DNA of 64,000 bases from Acuticoccus sediminis (GTDB lineage: Bacteria > Pseudomonadota > Alphaproteobacteria > Rhizobiales > Amorphaceae): the NCBI RefSeq assembly GCF_003258595.1, contig NZ_QHHQ01000006.1:310001-374000 (forward strand), given 5' to 3'. Positions 10,493 through 24,110 of the stretch are shown one piece after another. The position numbers and the translations under genes were made by a program. Below the pieces are notes generated by a model. It was not told where the DNA came from. It saw nothing but the letters and a program-made list of their open reading frames with translations, and did not search any database. Each line of letters begins with the position of its first letter. Position 1 is the stretch's first letter.

Positions 10493-11551
10493 TTGAGCGC
10501 CGCTGCGAGCGAGGGCGACACCCTCGCGGACTACGACTACGACCTGCCGGACGGGGCCATCGCGCTCCGCCCGGCCGTGCCGCGCGACGCGGCGAGGCTC
10601 CTCGTCTCCCGCCCGGGCGAGGCGATCGGCGACCATATCGTGCGCGACCTGCCCGGGCTGCTGCGTCCCGGCGACCGGCTCGTCGTCAACGACAGCCGCG
10701 TCGTGCCCGCGCGCCTCACGGGCGAGCGCGTGCGCGGCGACAGCGTCTCGCGGGTCGAGCTGACGTTGCTGGCGGAGGATCCGCCCGGCACCTGGCGCGC
10801 GTTCGCCAAGCCGGCCAAGCGTGTCGCCCCGGGCGACATCCTGCGCTTCACCGACGGCGGCCGCATGGTCGAGGCGGAACTCCTCTCCCGCGCGGGGCCC
10901 GAGGTGCGCGTGCGCTTCGCCGATGATCCGCTCGCCGTCGGCTCCATGCCGCTGCCGCCGTACATCGCTGCCAAGCGCGCCCCGGACGCGCAGGACACCA
11001 CCGACTACCAGACCGTCTACGCCGACCCCGCCGGCTCCGTCGCGGCCCCGACCGCCGGGCTCCATTTCACCGAGGACCTGCTGGCCGCGCTCGAACGCGC
11101 CGGCATCGCCCTGTCGCGCGTCACGCTGCACGTCGGGGCAGGGACCTTCCTGCCCGTGAAGGTGGAGCGCCTCGACGCACACGAGATGCATGCCGAGACC
11201 GGCACCGTCACCGCCGGAACCGTCGCCGAGATCGCCGCCACGAAGGCCGCGGGCGGGCGGGTGATCGCCGTCGGCACCACGGCGCTGCGCATCCTGGAGA
11301 GTGCCGCCGTCGGCGGAACGCTCGCGCCGTTCGAGGGCGAGACGCGGCTCTTCATCCGTCCGGGCTTCCGCTTCAACGTCGTCGACGCGCTGATGACGAA
11401 CTTCCACCTGCCGCGCTCCACGCTGCTGATGCTGGTGGCCGCGCTCGTCGGCCTGCCGCGGATGCACGCGATCTACGACCACGCCCTCGCCGAGGGCTAC
11501 CGCTTCTACTCCTACGGCGACGCCTCGCTCCTCTTCCCGGACAAGTCATGA
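10493..11551 (+). CDS. queA: tRNA preQ1(34) S-adenosylmethionine ribosyltransferase-isomerase
   Basis: QueA transfers and isomerises the ribosyl part of SAM onto preQ1 at tRNA position 34, giving epoxyqueuosine. The 352-aa length is normal. Conserved motifs include [13 protein letters not shown] at the start, [19 protein letters not shown] near residues 57-75, [16 protein letters not shown] in the middle and [15 protein letters not shown] at the C-terminus. The start is TTG 10493, immediately after the isomerase stop; no ATG lies before the conserved N-terminus. The stop overlaps the tgt start (ATGA), so queA and tgt are translationally coupled and act in the same pathway. Confidence 0.96.
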   Translation: MSAAASEGDTLADYDYDLPDGAIALRPAVPRDAARLLVSRPGEAIGDHIVRDLPGLLRPGDRLVVNDSRVVPARLTGERVRGDSVSRVELTLLAEDPPGTWRAFAKPAKRVAPGDILRFTDGGRMVEAELLSRAGPEVRVRFADDPLAVGSMPLPPYIAAKRAPDAQDTTDYQTVYADPAGSVAAPTAGLHFTEDLLAALERAGIALSRVTLHVGAGTFLPVKVERLDAHEMHAETGTVTAGTVAEIAATKAAGGRVIAVGTTALRILESAAVGGTLAPFEGETRLFIRPGFRFNVVDALMTNFHLPRSTLLMLVAALVGLPRMHAIYDHALAEGYRFYSYGDASLLFPDKS

Positions 11552-12663
11552 GTTTCCAGCTTCTGCACGTCGACGGTGGCGCCCGGCGCGGGCGCCTGGT
11601 GACGCCGCACGGCACCGTCGAGACGCCGACCTTCATGCCGGTCGGCACCCAGGCCACCGTCAAGACGATGCTGATGCGCGACGTGGAATCCACCGGCGCG
11701 CAGGTCGTTCTGGGCAACACCTACCACCTGATGCTGCGCCCCGGAGCGGACCGGGTGGCAGCGTTCGGCGGGCTGCACCGCTTCATGAACTGGCCGCACA
11801 CGATCCTCACCGATTCCGGCGGCTTCCAGGTCATGTCCCTGTCGGCGCTGCGCAAGATCGATGCGGATGGCGTGACCTTCAAGAGCCATGTCGACGGCTC
11901 GATGCACCGTCTGACGCCCGAGTCGGCCGTCGACATCCAGCTCAAGCTGGGCGCCGACATCCAGATGCAGCTCGACGAATGCGTCCGCCTCCCGGCCGAC
12001 GCCGAGGCGATCGCGCGGTCCGTGACGATCAGCCTCGACTGGGGCGCCCGCGCGCGCCGCACCTTCCTCGAGGCGGGGACCGGGCGGCTGCAGTTCGGCA
12101 TCGTCCAGGGCGGCACGGACCCGTCGGAGCGGGCACGTTCGGCCGAGGGCCTCGTCGCCATCGGCTTCGACGGGTATGCCATCGGCGGGCTCGCGGTCGG
12201 CGAACCGCAGGCGGACATGTTCGCCACGATCGACGTGACGGAGCCCTCGCTCCCGGCGACCTCGGCCCGCTATCTGATGGGGGTCGGGACGCCCGGCGAC
12301 CTCATCGGCGCCGTCGCGCGCGGGATCGACATGTTCGACTGCGTGATGCCCACCCGCGAGGGACGCCACGGGATGGCGTACACGTCCGAGGGCAAGATCA
12401 ACCTCAAGAACGCGCGCTTCGCGACGGACGACACGCCGCTCGACCCGGCGATCGACTGCCACGCCTCGCGTGAGTACTCGCGCGGCTACCTGCACCACCT
12501 GGTGAAGGTCGGCGAGCCGCTCGCCGCGACGCTGATCTCCTGGCACAACATCGCCTACTACCAGCGCCTGATGGCGGACCTGCGCGACGCCATCGCCGCC
12601 GGCCGCTTCGCCGAGGAGCGCGCCCGCCTCGCCGCCATCTGGGGAGGTGGCGAGGACACCTGA
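11548..12663 (+). CDS. tgt: tRNA-guanine transglycosylase (zinc site altered)
   Basis: Tgt exchanges guanine 34 for preQ1 in tRNAs for Asp, Asn, His and Tyr. The 371-aa length is normal. Motifs present are [27 protein letters not shown] (the catalytic-site Asp), QFGIVQGGT and MPTREGRHG with the preceding catalytic Asp in MFDCVMPT. The C-terminal zinc site, normally C-x-C-x2-C plus a distant His, reads [14 protein letters not shown]. Aligned to the family, the first Cys is Ile and the third is Ser, while the middle Cys and the His (SWHNIAYY) remain. The substitution is visible directly in the DNA at 12448-12468. The operon position next to queA supports a working enzyme. Confidence 0.95.
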   Translation: MSFQLLHVDGGARRGRLVTPHGTVETPTFMPVGTQATVKTMLMRDVESTGAQVVLGNTYHLMLRPGADRVAAFGGLHRFMNWPHTILTDSGGFQVMSLSALRKIDADGVTFKSHVDGSMHRLTPESAVDIQLKLGADIQMQLDECVRLPADAEAIARSVTISLDWGARARRTFLEAGTGRLQFGIVQGGTDPSERARSAEGLVAIGFDGYAIGGLAVGEPQADMFATIDVTEPSLPATSARYLMGVGTPGDLIGAVARGIDMFDCVMPTREGRHGMAYTSEGKINLKNARFATDDTPLDPAIDCHASREYSRGYLHHLVKVGEPLAATLISWHNIAYYQRLMADLRDAIAAGRFAEERARLAAIWGGGEDT

Positions 12664-12788
12664 CCGGCTGATGAGGCGTTCCGGATGGCAGGGCGGGCGG
12701 CGGTGAAAAATTCCTCCGGCGCCCGACCACCGGCCGCCGCAAGCGTTTAAGCTCCCCCGAAAATCAGCCGCATAGGGAAGGGGATGCG

Positions 12789-13598
12789 ATGACGGAACGC
12801 TATCTGGAGGGAAAGACCGCCCTGGTCACCGGCTCGGTCCAGGGGATCGGCCTCGCCATCGCCAAGGCGCTCGGCTCGGCCGGGGCGCGCGTCGCCGTCC
12901 ACGGCCTCGTCACCCACGACGACGGTGCGAGGGCCGAGGCGGCGATCCGCGAGGCCGGCGCGCCGGAGACCCGGTTCTACGGCACCGACATGCGCGACCC
13001 GGACGCCATCGACGCGTTGATGCACGAGGTCTCGATCTGGGGCGGGCCGGACATCCTCGTCAACAACGCCGGAATCCAGAAGACGGTCTCCCTCAGGGAG
13101 GCCACCCGCGAGACGTGGGAGATGATCCTCGCGGTCAACCTCTCCGCCGCATTTCACACGATGCGCCTCGCGATGCCGGGGATGGGGGAGCGCGGCTACG
13201 GGCGCGTCGTCAACATCGCCTCCGTCCACGGCCTCGTCGCATCGGTCGAGAAGGCGCCCTACGTCGCCTCGAAGTTCGGCCTCGTCGGCCTCAGCCGGGT
13301 CGCGGCGCTCGAATACGCGGCGGCGGGCAGCAAGGCCTCCGGCGGCGTCACCGTCAACTGCATCTGTCCCGGCTGGACCGAGACGGCCATCCTCACGCCG
13401 CAGATCGAGGCGCGCGCCGCGGAGTACGGCGGAGACCGGGATGCCGGCATCGCGAGCCTTCTTGCCGAGAAGCAGCCCACCCGGCGATTGTCCGACCCCT
13501 CGGAGATCGGCGCGCTGGCGCTCTGGCTCTGCAACCCCGTCGCGCACAACATCACCGGGACGTCGATCCCCGTCGACGGCGGCTGGACGACCCAGTAA
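12789..13598 (+). CDS. bdhA: 3-hydroxybutyrate dehydrogenase-like SDR
   Basis: This is a probable NAD-dependent D-3-hydroxybutyrate dehydrogenase that converts hydroxybutyrate to acetoacetate in polyhydroxybutyrate and ketone-body use. The 269-aa protein has the SDR cofactor motif TGSVQGIG (residues 14-21), NNAG and the catalytic Ser in VNIASVHGLVAS with Y-x-x-x-K in YVASKFGL. The substrate end CICPGWTETAI and the C-terminus ITGTSIPVDGGWTTQ follow the BdhA pattern closely. An insert of a few residues (AGSKASGG) precedes the CICPG strand. The gene is single, separated from tgt by 125 bp, and converges on eno across a strong shared terminator. BdhA is favoured over a generic SDR by the C-terminal motifs. 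Confidence 0.8.
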   Translation: MTERYLEGKTALVTGSVQGIGLAIAKALGSAGARVAVHGLVTHDDGARAEAAIREAGAPETRFYGTDMRDPDAIDALMHEVSIWGGPDILVNNAGIQKTVSLREATRETWEMILAVNLSAAFHTMRLAMPGMGERGYGRVVNIASVHGLVASVEKAPYVASKFGLVGLSRVAALEYAAAGSKASGGVTVNCICPGWTETAILTPQIEARAAEYGGDRDAGIASLLAEKQPTRRLSDPSEIGALALWLCNPVAHNITGTSIPVDGGWTTQ

Positions 13599-13649
13599 CG
13601 GCCCGTCGCCCCGGCGGTCAGGCTCGCGAGCCCCGGCGGCCGAAATGAA

Positions 13650-13693
13650 AACGCCCCGCGGCCGTCCTCCGGAGGAGGGAGCCGCGGGGCGTT
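13650..13693. terminator. Strong hairpin terminator between bdhA-like gene and eno
   Basis: AACGCCCCGCGGC (13650-13662) and GCCGCGGGGCGTT (13681-13693) form a perfect 13-bp stem. TCCTCC/GGAGGA (13665-13676) gives an inner stem. Read on the minus strand, the hairpin ends in TTTTCATTT, so it is a canonical intrinsic terminator for eno. On the plus strand it can also stop the bdhA-like transcript. Confidence 0.85.
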
Positions 13694-13726
13694 CTGGCGT
13701 GAGCCCCGACGAGCGGGGCTGCCGGA

Positions 13727-16593
<2,867 letters not shown>

Positions 16594-17264
16594 GTTACGC
16601 TGCCCTGCCTTCGTTGCATCCGCGCGAGCGTCCTACACCCAACTGTAAATAAACCCAACTCCGGATATGCTGTGCAATCATCACATCATCCTCGGATACG
16701 CGGACCCGGCTTCGTTAGCCCGAAAGCGATTAAGCCAGATCGCCGCATCCGTCGACCTTAAGTATAGGCAAGGTACGACCTATCGTCACCTGGCGTTGGG
16801 AATTCGTACAGGACAACCACGGTATTTCAAGGCACGCTAGTTCGATACGAGTGTTGCAACCGTTAACTGATGCAAACAGCACTGAAAGCAGATACTTATA
16901 TCGGCAGGGCGAAAGGCGCGGTGCAGGCACACCCGTGGAGCGAACCGTGCCGCACACTAGCAGTCATTCGCGCAGTATAAAACTTGATTATTGTTGGCGT
17001 TTCGGTGGACCAGCCGCCACGCCGCCCCCGCCGATCCTTCGCTCGAACCGCCCGCACCGGCATCAGGACCCACACGGCCCCGACCGACACTGGACACCCT
17101 CGAATGGATGAGATGCCCTTCGCGTTCCGATACAGCCGTAAGTCAGTGTGGCGGGAATGTCGCATGCCGCGAGGTGGATCGTACACGAACGAGTCAGCAG
17201 TCGTCCCGGCCGACGGCGGACGCGGCCCGGCGGCGTCCGAGCATCCCTGCAACGGAGGCCGTCC
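16594..17264. other. Long AT-richer gap between divergent glycosyltransferase genes
   Basis: These 671 bp have no gene that I can support. The part from about 16615 to 16995 is clearly richer in A+T than its surroundings and probably contains the promoters of both divergent genes. From 17000 on, the composition returns to that of coding DNA. This part is in frame with the downstream glycosyltransferase but looks like an untranslated leader, because the best start (TTG 17265) lies after it. Confidence 0.45.
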
Positions 17265-18983
17265 TTGACGGCGAGTGCCGGGCACCGGGAGGCGGCCACG
17301 GCGGCGCACGAGGCATGCGCGAGGCTCGCGCCGCGCGCCGTCACCCGGCTGGCGTTGCCGCTTCCGGCAGGGACATGGCGGGTGGCGCTGGCGGCCGACG
17401 GGGCGGTCGGTCTCGCCGCCGTCACGGCTCTCGGCGCCATCCGCGTCCGCATCCACGCGGGCGCGGCGGTGATCGCCCTCGACGCCCCGATCGACGGGTT
17501 CGACGTCTGGCCGCTCGACGAGCCGGTGGCGGACGTAAAGGCGGTGGCCGTGCCCCTGCCGCCCTGGGACACCCTGACGCCGGACTGGCGCCTCGGTCCG
17601 GTGCGCCAGCCGCCCCGCGCGGAGACGGCGCCGCGGACACGGCCGGAGACGCCGGCCGGCTGGACCGGCGTCCGCATCGCCGAGGCCGAGGCGGTGACCG
17701 TCGCGGGCAATCGCTTCGCCGTCGCCGAGAACGGCATCCTCAGCCTCGAACTGACGCCGCCGCGGGGGCCGGGGCCGGTTCTCGTCACGGGCGAATTCCG
17801 CGACGAGACGGGGGCGCCGGCCTGGGTCGAGCCGCAGGTCCTCGCCGTCGACGCAGCCTCGCCGCGCACGCGCCTCGCAGCCATGCGCCGCGAGGCCGGG
17901 GCGACCCACTCCGCCGTCGTTCATCTCTCCGGGACGACGCCGCGCCTGCTCCTGCGCCCGCGCGAGTACGCGGGAACGGTCGTGATCGACCGGCTCGTGC
18001 TGCGGCCCTTGTCGCCGCCGGAGCGCGCCGCCCGCGCCGGCGCCAGGTTGGCCCGAGAGGCCGCGTCGCGGTGGCAGGTGCCGCGCGTCGGGGGAGGGCG
18101 GGCGGCTCGCACGCCGCGACATCCGGCCCGCGCGGCGGCACCCGCCGTGACGGTCGTGACCGCAACGCGGGACGCGCCGCACCACCTGACGCGCTTTCTC
18201 GCGACGATCCGCGCGACCGACTATCCGGGGGTGCAGCTCGTCCTCGTCGACAACGGCTCGCGTGACGCCGAAGCGCTGCGCCTCCTCGCCGAGGCGGAAG
18301 GGCGGGGCGCGACGGTGCTGCGCGACGAGCGGCCGTTCAACTTCGCCGCCCTCAACAACCTCGGCGCCCGGTCCGCAGCCGGCGACATACTGGTTTTCGC
18401 CAACAACGACATCGAGTTCACCGAGCCGGGCTGGCTCCACGCGCTGGTGGAGGCCGTCGAGGCGCCGGGCGTCGGCGTCGCGGGCGCCCGGCTCCTCTAT
18501 CCCGACGGGCGGGTCCAGCACGCCGGCCTCGTGCTGGCGGGCGAGGCGCGGGTGCGACACGCCGAGCGCTTCCTGTCCGGGCGTGCGCCGGGGTATCAGG
18601 GGCGTCAGCGTCGGCGAAGCGAGGTCGTCGGCGTCACCGGCGCGCTGATGGCCATCCGCCGCAGCCTCTTCGATGCGCTCGGCGGCTTCGACGCAGCGCG
18701 CTACGCAGTGCTGTTCAACGACGTGGACCTCTGCCTGCGGGTGCGGGCCAGAGGGCTCGCCAACGTGCTGGTGCCGGGCAGTCTCGCCTTGCACCACGAG
18801 TCGGCGACCATCGGCCAGCGTCGCACCACGGGCCTGTTTGCGAGGGGGGGCGAGATCTGGCAATACGAACGTGCGGTAGAGGGCCATCGCTTTCGCCAGG
18901 ACTGGGCCGACATGCTTGACGCCGACCCCTTCTATCCGCCGCAGTTTGATCCGCTCGACGCTCGGTTCCGCCGGCGCGTCTGA
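17265..18983 (+). CDS. Glycosyltransferase family 2 with long N-terminal domain
   Basis: This is a probable processive or branching glycosyltransferase, 572 aa. The GT2 domain starts near residue 293 (VTVVTATRDAPHHLTRFL), has LVLVDNGS, the substrate motif FANNDIEF and MAIRRSLFDALGGFDAA, and ends with an ED-type acid in LFNDVDLCLRVRARG. The first 290 residues form a separate beta-rich domain without a recognised family (repeated RIAEAEAV/RFAVAENG-like strands). They may bind acceptor glycan, but this is inference. TTG 17265 was chosen because of the ACGGAGG ribosome site 7 nt upstream. The next gene, an export permease, begins 20 bp after the stop. Confidence 0.85.
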   Translation: MTASAGHREAATAAHEACARLAPRAVTRLALPLPAGTWRVALAADGAVGLAAVTALGAIRVRIHAGAAVIALDAPIDGFDVWPLDEPVADVKAVAVPLPPWDTLTPDWRLGPVRQPPRAETAPRTRPETPAGWTGVRIAEAEAVTVAGNRFAVAENGILSLELTPPRGPGPVLVTGEFRDETGAPAWVEPQVLAVDAASPRTRLAAMRREAGATHSAVVHLSGTTPRLLLRPREYAGTVVIDRLVLRPLSPPERAARAGARLAREAASRWQVPRVGGGRAARTPRHPARAAAPAVTVVTATRDAPHHLTRFLATIRATDYPGVQLVLVDNGSRDAEALRLLAEAEGRGATVLRDERPFNFAALNNLGARSAAGDILVFANNDIEFTEPGWLHALVEAVEAPGVGVAGARLLYPDGRVQHAGLVLAGEARVRHAERFLSGRAPGYQGRQRRRSEVVGVTGALMAIRRSLFDALGGFDAARYAVLFNDVDLCLRVRARGLANVLVPGSLALHHESATIGQRRTTGLFARGGEIWQYERAVEGHRFRQDWADMLDADPFYPPQFDPLDARFRRRV

Positions 18984-19003
18984 GATCGTCACAAGGAAAT
19001 TGT

Positions 19004-19795
19004 ATGCCGGCTGTGGGTGAAGCGGTCTTCAGGTCCGCCGGGGTGATCTACGGTGTTGCCGCGCGCGAGGGCCAGTCGAGGGGAGCCGAGTCACCGGTCG
19101 GCATCTTCTCCCTCGTGCTCGAACCGCTCGCCACGCTGGGGATGATGACGATCATCTTCTCCTACATCCGGCTGCGCACGGCCGGGCTGGGCGACTACAT
19201 CATGCTCTTCCTGATGACCGGTATCGTGCCGCTCTCGGTGTTCCGCGGTTCGGTGAGCAGCGGCGACCGGACGTACAATCGCATGAAGCGCAGCCTGGTC
19301 CTGCCGGGGATCCAGCCGATCGACCTCGTTCTCGGCGGCATCTTCGTCCAGTTCCTCGCGGTGATGGGCCTGTATACCATCATCACCTTCTTCTTCCACT
19401 TCTTCTACAACACGTCGTCGCCGGAGTTTTTCTGGCTTTCCATCATTCCAGCAGCTGGTAACGCATGTATCGCGTTCGGCTTCTGCATGCTGAACATGGT
19501 AATCAAACTCTATTTCAAATTCTGGGCGACAATATTTGGAATTATTACCGGTCCGTTGAATATTGTGTCGGGCATGTTCTACACGGCCGACCATATTCCG
19601 CTGACAATGAAAAAAGTTCTCTATTATAATCCATTTATGCATTCCACGGAGCTGATGCGGACATTTTATTTCCCTGACTACACCAGCCATTTTTTCGACC
19701 CATACTATTATGGGGGTTGGGTTGTCGGGAGCATTGTTGTCGGATTGCTTCTCGAGCGCGCATATCGGTATCGTTTGTTGCAAGCGACCGTGTAA
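19004..19795 (+). CDS. ABC-2 type polysaccharide export permease (KpsM/Wzm-like)
   Basis: This is the inner-membrane channel subunit for ABC-dependent export of capsule or O-antigen polysaccharide, 263 aa with about six membrane segments. Typical positions are LEPLATLGMMTIIF early, SGMFYTADHIP before the last segments, and YNPFMHSTELMRTFYF in the terminal loop. The cognate ATPase (KpsT/Wzt) is not in the neighbourhood, so it must be elsewhere. From about 19440 to the end the codons become strongly AT-rich (many TTT, ATT, AAA), unlike the first half and the flanking genes. This suggests a mosaic gene or recent exchange of the C-terminal half. Confidence 0.85.
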   Translation: MPAVGEAVFRSAGVIYGVAAREGQSRGAESPVGIFSLVLEPLATLGMMTIIFSYIRLRTAGLGDYIMLFLMTGIVPLSVFRGSVSSGDRTYNRMKRSLVLPGIQPIDLVLGGIFVQFLAVMGLYTIITFFFHFFYNTSSPEFFWLSIIPAAGNACIAFGFCMLNMVIKLYFKFWATIFGIITGPLNIVSGMFYTADHIPLTMKKVLYYNPFMHSTELMRTFYFPDYTSHFFDPYYYGGWVVGSIVVGLLLERAYRYRLLQATV

Positions 19796-19846
19796 TAAAC
19801 GCGTCGGCTCCAGCCGGAGCCGTCCTAACGAGACAAAGGCAATGTG

Positions 19847-20713
19847 ATGCAACCCGTCCGCAAAGCCGTCCTGCCCGTGGCAGGCCTTGGAACCCGTTTC
19901 CTGCCTGCCACCAAAGTCATGCCGAAGGAGATGTTGACCGTCGTCGATCGACCCGTCCTGCAATATGTCGTCGACGAGGCCCGGGAAGCCGGGATCGAGC
20001 AATTCATCTTCGTGACCGGGCGCGGCAAGAACGTGATCGAGGATCACTTCGACACGGCCTTCGAACTGGAAGCGACCCTTGCCGAGCGCGGCAAGACCGG
20101 ACCGCTGGAGCAGCTTCGCGCCGAGCTCCCGGCCGCCGGCAACGTCTCCTTCACGCGCCAGCAGGCGCCCCTCGGACTCGGCCATGCGGTCTGGTGCGCC
20201 CGTGAGCTCGTCGGCGACGAGCCCTTCGCCCTGCTGCTGCCGGACGTCATCATCAAGAACGAGCGCGGCGTGATGGCGCAGATGATGGACGTCTACAACG
20301 AGTTCGGCAGCAACGTCATCGCGGTGGAGGAGGTCGCCCCGGAGCGCACCGACCAGTACGGCGTGGTGGAGATCTCCGGCGGCGGCGACGTGTTCGACGT
20401 CACCGGCATGGTCGAGAAGCCAAAGGCCGGGACCGCGCCGTCGAACCTCATCATCACCGGCCGCTACATCCTGAAGCCGCGCATCTTCGACCTCCTTGCC
20501 AAGCAGGAGAAGGGCGCGGGCGGGGAGATCCAGATCACCGACTCGATGCTGACCCTGATGCGCGAGGACGGCTTCAAGGGCCTTCGCTTCCAGGGCACCA
20601 CGTACGACTGCGGCTCGAAGATCGGCTTCCTGGCGGCCAACCTGGCCTACGGCCTGTCGCGTCCGGACCTGGGGCCGGAGCTGACGGAGGTCGCCAAGGG
20701 ACTTCTGAAGTAA
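19847..20713 (+). CDS. galU: UTP-glucose-1-phosphate uridylyltransferase
   Basis: GalU makes UDP-glucose from UTP and glucose-1-phosphate, feeding glycan and glycolipid synthesis. The 288-aa protein has the nucleotidyltransferase signature [20 protein letters not shown] (residues 8-27), [37 protein letters not shown] (the metal-binding Asp) and [12 protein letters not shown] 19844 directly precedes ATG 19847; the AAAGG site fits ATG 19847 better. It follows the export permease by about 50 bp and ends at a clear terminator. It likely supplies UDP-sugars to the adjacent transferases. Confidence 0.94.
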   Translation: MQPVRKAVLPVAGLGTRFLPATKVMPKEMLTVVDRPVLQYVVDEAREAGIEQFIFVTGRGKNVIEDHFDTAFELEATLAERGKTGPLEQLRAELPAAGNVSFTRQQAPLGLGHAVWCARELVGDEPFALLLPDVIIKNERGVMAQMMDVYNEFGSNVIAVEEVAPERTDQYGVVEISGGGDVFDVTGMVEKPKAGTAPSNLIITGRYILKPRIFDLLAKQEKGAGGEIQITDSMLTLMREDGFKGLRFQGTTYDCGSKIGFLAANLAYGLSRPDLGPELTEVAKGLLK

Positions 20714-20759
20714 AATCCGGCCGCTTCGGTGGTGGATACGAACGTTCGGCTGGTTTGAC

Positions 20760-20783
20760 ATTGCGGGCCATTTGGCCCGCAAT
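20760..20783 (+). terminator. Intrinsic terminator after galU
   Basis: ATTGCGGGCC (20760-20769) and GGCCCGCAAT (20774-20783) form a perfect 10-bp stem with a 4-nt loop (ATTT), followed by TT. It lies 46 bp after the galU stop and 35 bp before the next gene. Confidence 0.7.
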
Positions 20784-20818
20784 TTGCGAGTCACGGTCTC
20801 GTCGAGCGGGAGTGCCCC

Positions 20819-21229
20819 ATGAAGTGGATGAAGTCCCTCGTTGTGCTGACGTTCATCGGCCTGTCCAGCGCGGCCCACGCCGATTCCGACGCGGTCCGCG
20901 CGACGATCCTCGGACAAATGAACGCGCTGCGGGCCGGCGACGCGGAGTCGGCCTACGCCTACGCCGCCCCCGACCTGAAGCGGCTGTTCCCGACGGCGGA
21001 GCGGTTCATCTCCATGGTGCGCAAGGGCTATGCGCCGGTGACGCACGCCAGTGCGCCGCGTTTCCTGCGCAGCCAGTCCAAGGCGGACGGCACCTTCGCC
21101 CAGGAGGTGGCCTTCCGTGACAACGAGGGCCAGCCCTGGCGCGCGCTCTACATGCTGGCACGCCAGCCCGACGGCGAATGGCGCATCACCGGCTGCTATC
21201 TGCGGAAGGTGGAAGGCACCGACGCCTGA
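20819..21229 (+). CDS. Exported DUF4864-like small protein
   Basis: This is a 136-aa periplasmic protein with an N-terminal signal peptide (MKWMKSLVVLTFIGLSSAAHA, cleavage after AHA). The mature part has a short cystatin/NTF2-like pattern: ILGQMNALRAGDAESAYAYA, then RFISMVRKGYAPV, ending in GEWRITGCYLRKV. This arrangement matches DUF4864-type proteins of alphaproteobacteria, whose function is not known to me. It stands alone behind the galU terminator and before a long gap, so it is probably monocistronic. Confidence 0.75.
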   Translation: MKWMKSLVVLTFIGLSSAAHADSDAVRATILGQMNALRAGDAESAYAYAAPDLKRLFPTAERFISMVRKGYAPVTHASAPRFLRSQSKADGTFAQEVAFRDNEGQPWRALYMLARQPDGEWRITGCYLRKVEGTDA

Positions 21230-21977
21230 CCCCGCCGATGCCTGACCGCGCCGGAATCTGCGCCGGAATCTGACCCAGCCTGCGCCTGACCCGTCGGTGC
21301 CGGGCGCCCCGGCCCTCCGCGGACAGCGACGCGGGGGAGACCGCACCCCGCCCGTCACGGATCCGCACGGTCCTCCTGAGCGCGGCATTCGCAGACATGG
21401 CGCCGCGTGAGGCCATCTGCGCCGACAGATCCGACCAAAATGCCGATGGATGCGGACGCGGTGCCGGTTCGGCCGGTGCTGTTCGCATCGCTCGACCGCC
21501 GGAGCGGTTCGAGGGGAGACGCCCGCCGGCCGCACCGATCCCCGTCGGTCGGCGCCGGACCTTGTGTCCGGACGCGATGCGGCCTGACCGCCCCCCATCT
21601 CTCATCCTGAACGACGCGCCGGCCACGCGCCGGCCAGCCACCGGCGACGGCCGCCGGCCGTCCCGCACCCATGGGGGCGGGTGCCGGGATGCCCTTCGGG
21701 CGGCTGCCGGGGGAATACGGGAGCATCCGCGGGTTTCCGGCCGGCCGGGTCACTCGCGAGGCACCGCATGCCCGGCGAATGGGCGCGCCTCCGTCGAACC
21801 GCCGGGAATCGCGTGTCTCTTCGGCCCCGCCCGCATGCGGACGATTTGAGCAATCCTGCGCAGGATTTTTCGCGCGGTTGACCCATAATATTTCGCCATA
21901 GGTGAAGTAATTGGCAGATTCGTAAATCACACTCGACACTAGAGAATGGTGTTCTCAACTCGGAGGAGGCGTCTTCG
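21230..21977. other. 748-bp gap without a supported gene
   Basis: No open frame here looks coding; the longer ones on both strands are Arg/Pro/Gly-rich compositional frames. The left end has a perfect tandem duplication of the 12-mer GCGCCGGAATCT (21248-21271) within a run of GCCTGACC-like repeats, and a small hairpin (GCCGGG/CCCGGC, 21299-21313). From about 21840 to 21977 the sequence becomes AT-richer and should carry the promoter of the universal stress gene. Confidence 0.5.
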
Positions 21978-22418
21978 ATGCCAAAGACCACGATCCTTGT
22001 CGGTCTCGACGGGACCGAGCAAGGCGACAAGGTCCTCGAGTTCGCAAAGACGCGACTGGGCCAGATCGACGATTGTCTTCTCCTGATATGCTACGTGATC
22101 GAATGGTCACCGTTCGCCTTCCAGACAGCGGAGGAAAATGAAAAGCGCCACGCGCGGCGGGAGGAAGAGCTTCGGGTCGCGCAAGAACGTATCATCGACC
22201 CCGCCGTTTCTCAGGTCGCTGCCGAGGGATACACCGTGAAGGGCATCGTCCAGCACGGTCACGCCGCCGAAGTCTTGGAAGCGATCGCCAACGAGTACGG
22301 CGCCTCCCAGATCGTCATCGGACGTCACTCGGCGCGCAGCGTGCGCGAGCACGTGTTCGGCAGCGTCAGCGTGCGTCTCGCCGCGTCCTCTCCCGTCCCC
22401 GTCACCATCATTCCCTGA
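21978..22418 (+). CDS. Universal stress protein (UspA family)
   Basis: This is a 146-aa single-domain Usp protein. It has the start strand [13 protein letters not shown] with the nucleotide-contact Asp, the central [23 protein letters not shown] and the end strand [10 protein letters not shown]. The usual ATP-binding signature G-x2-G-x9-G-S is present as [15 protein letters not shown], with Ser in place of the second Gly, so ATP binding may be weakened. It lies 10 bp upstream of a sodium/alanine symporter gene and is surely co-transcribed with it. It may tune the transporter, but this is inference from position. Confidence 0.9.
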   Translation: MPKTTILVGLDGTEQGDKVLEFAKTRLGQIDDCLLLICYVIEWSPFAFQTAEENEKRHARREEELRVAQERIIDPAVSQVAAEGYTVKGIVQHGHAAEVLEAIANEYGASQIVIGRHSARSVREHVFGSVSVRLAASSPVPVTIIP

Positions 22419-22428
22419 GGGTCCCGCC

Positions 22429-24045
<1,617 letters not shown>

Positions 24046-24070
24046 AGGCGGAGGGGCCTCCGGACCGAAA

Positions 24071-24095
24071 GGCGCCCGCGATCCGGGCGCCTTTT
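24071..24095. terminator. Bidirectional intrinsic terminator
   Basis: GGCGCCCG (24071-24078) pairs with CGGGCGCC (24084-24091), followed by TTTT on the plus strand. On the minus strand the hairpin is followed by TTTCGG. It serves the AGCS gene and the convergent ring-opening amidohydrolase gene. Confidence 0.85.
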
Positions 24096-24110
24096 GCGTG
24101 AGCCGGCCGC

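Noticed and set aside
21355-21939. A 194-codon minus-strand frame in the gap before the universal stress gene
   Set aside because: No ribosome site, no family motif, and an Arg/Pro/Gly-rich composition typical of chance frames.
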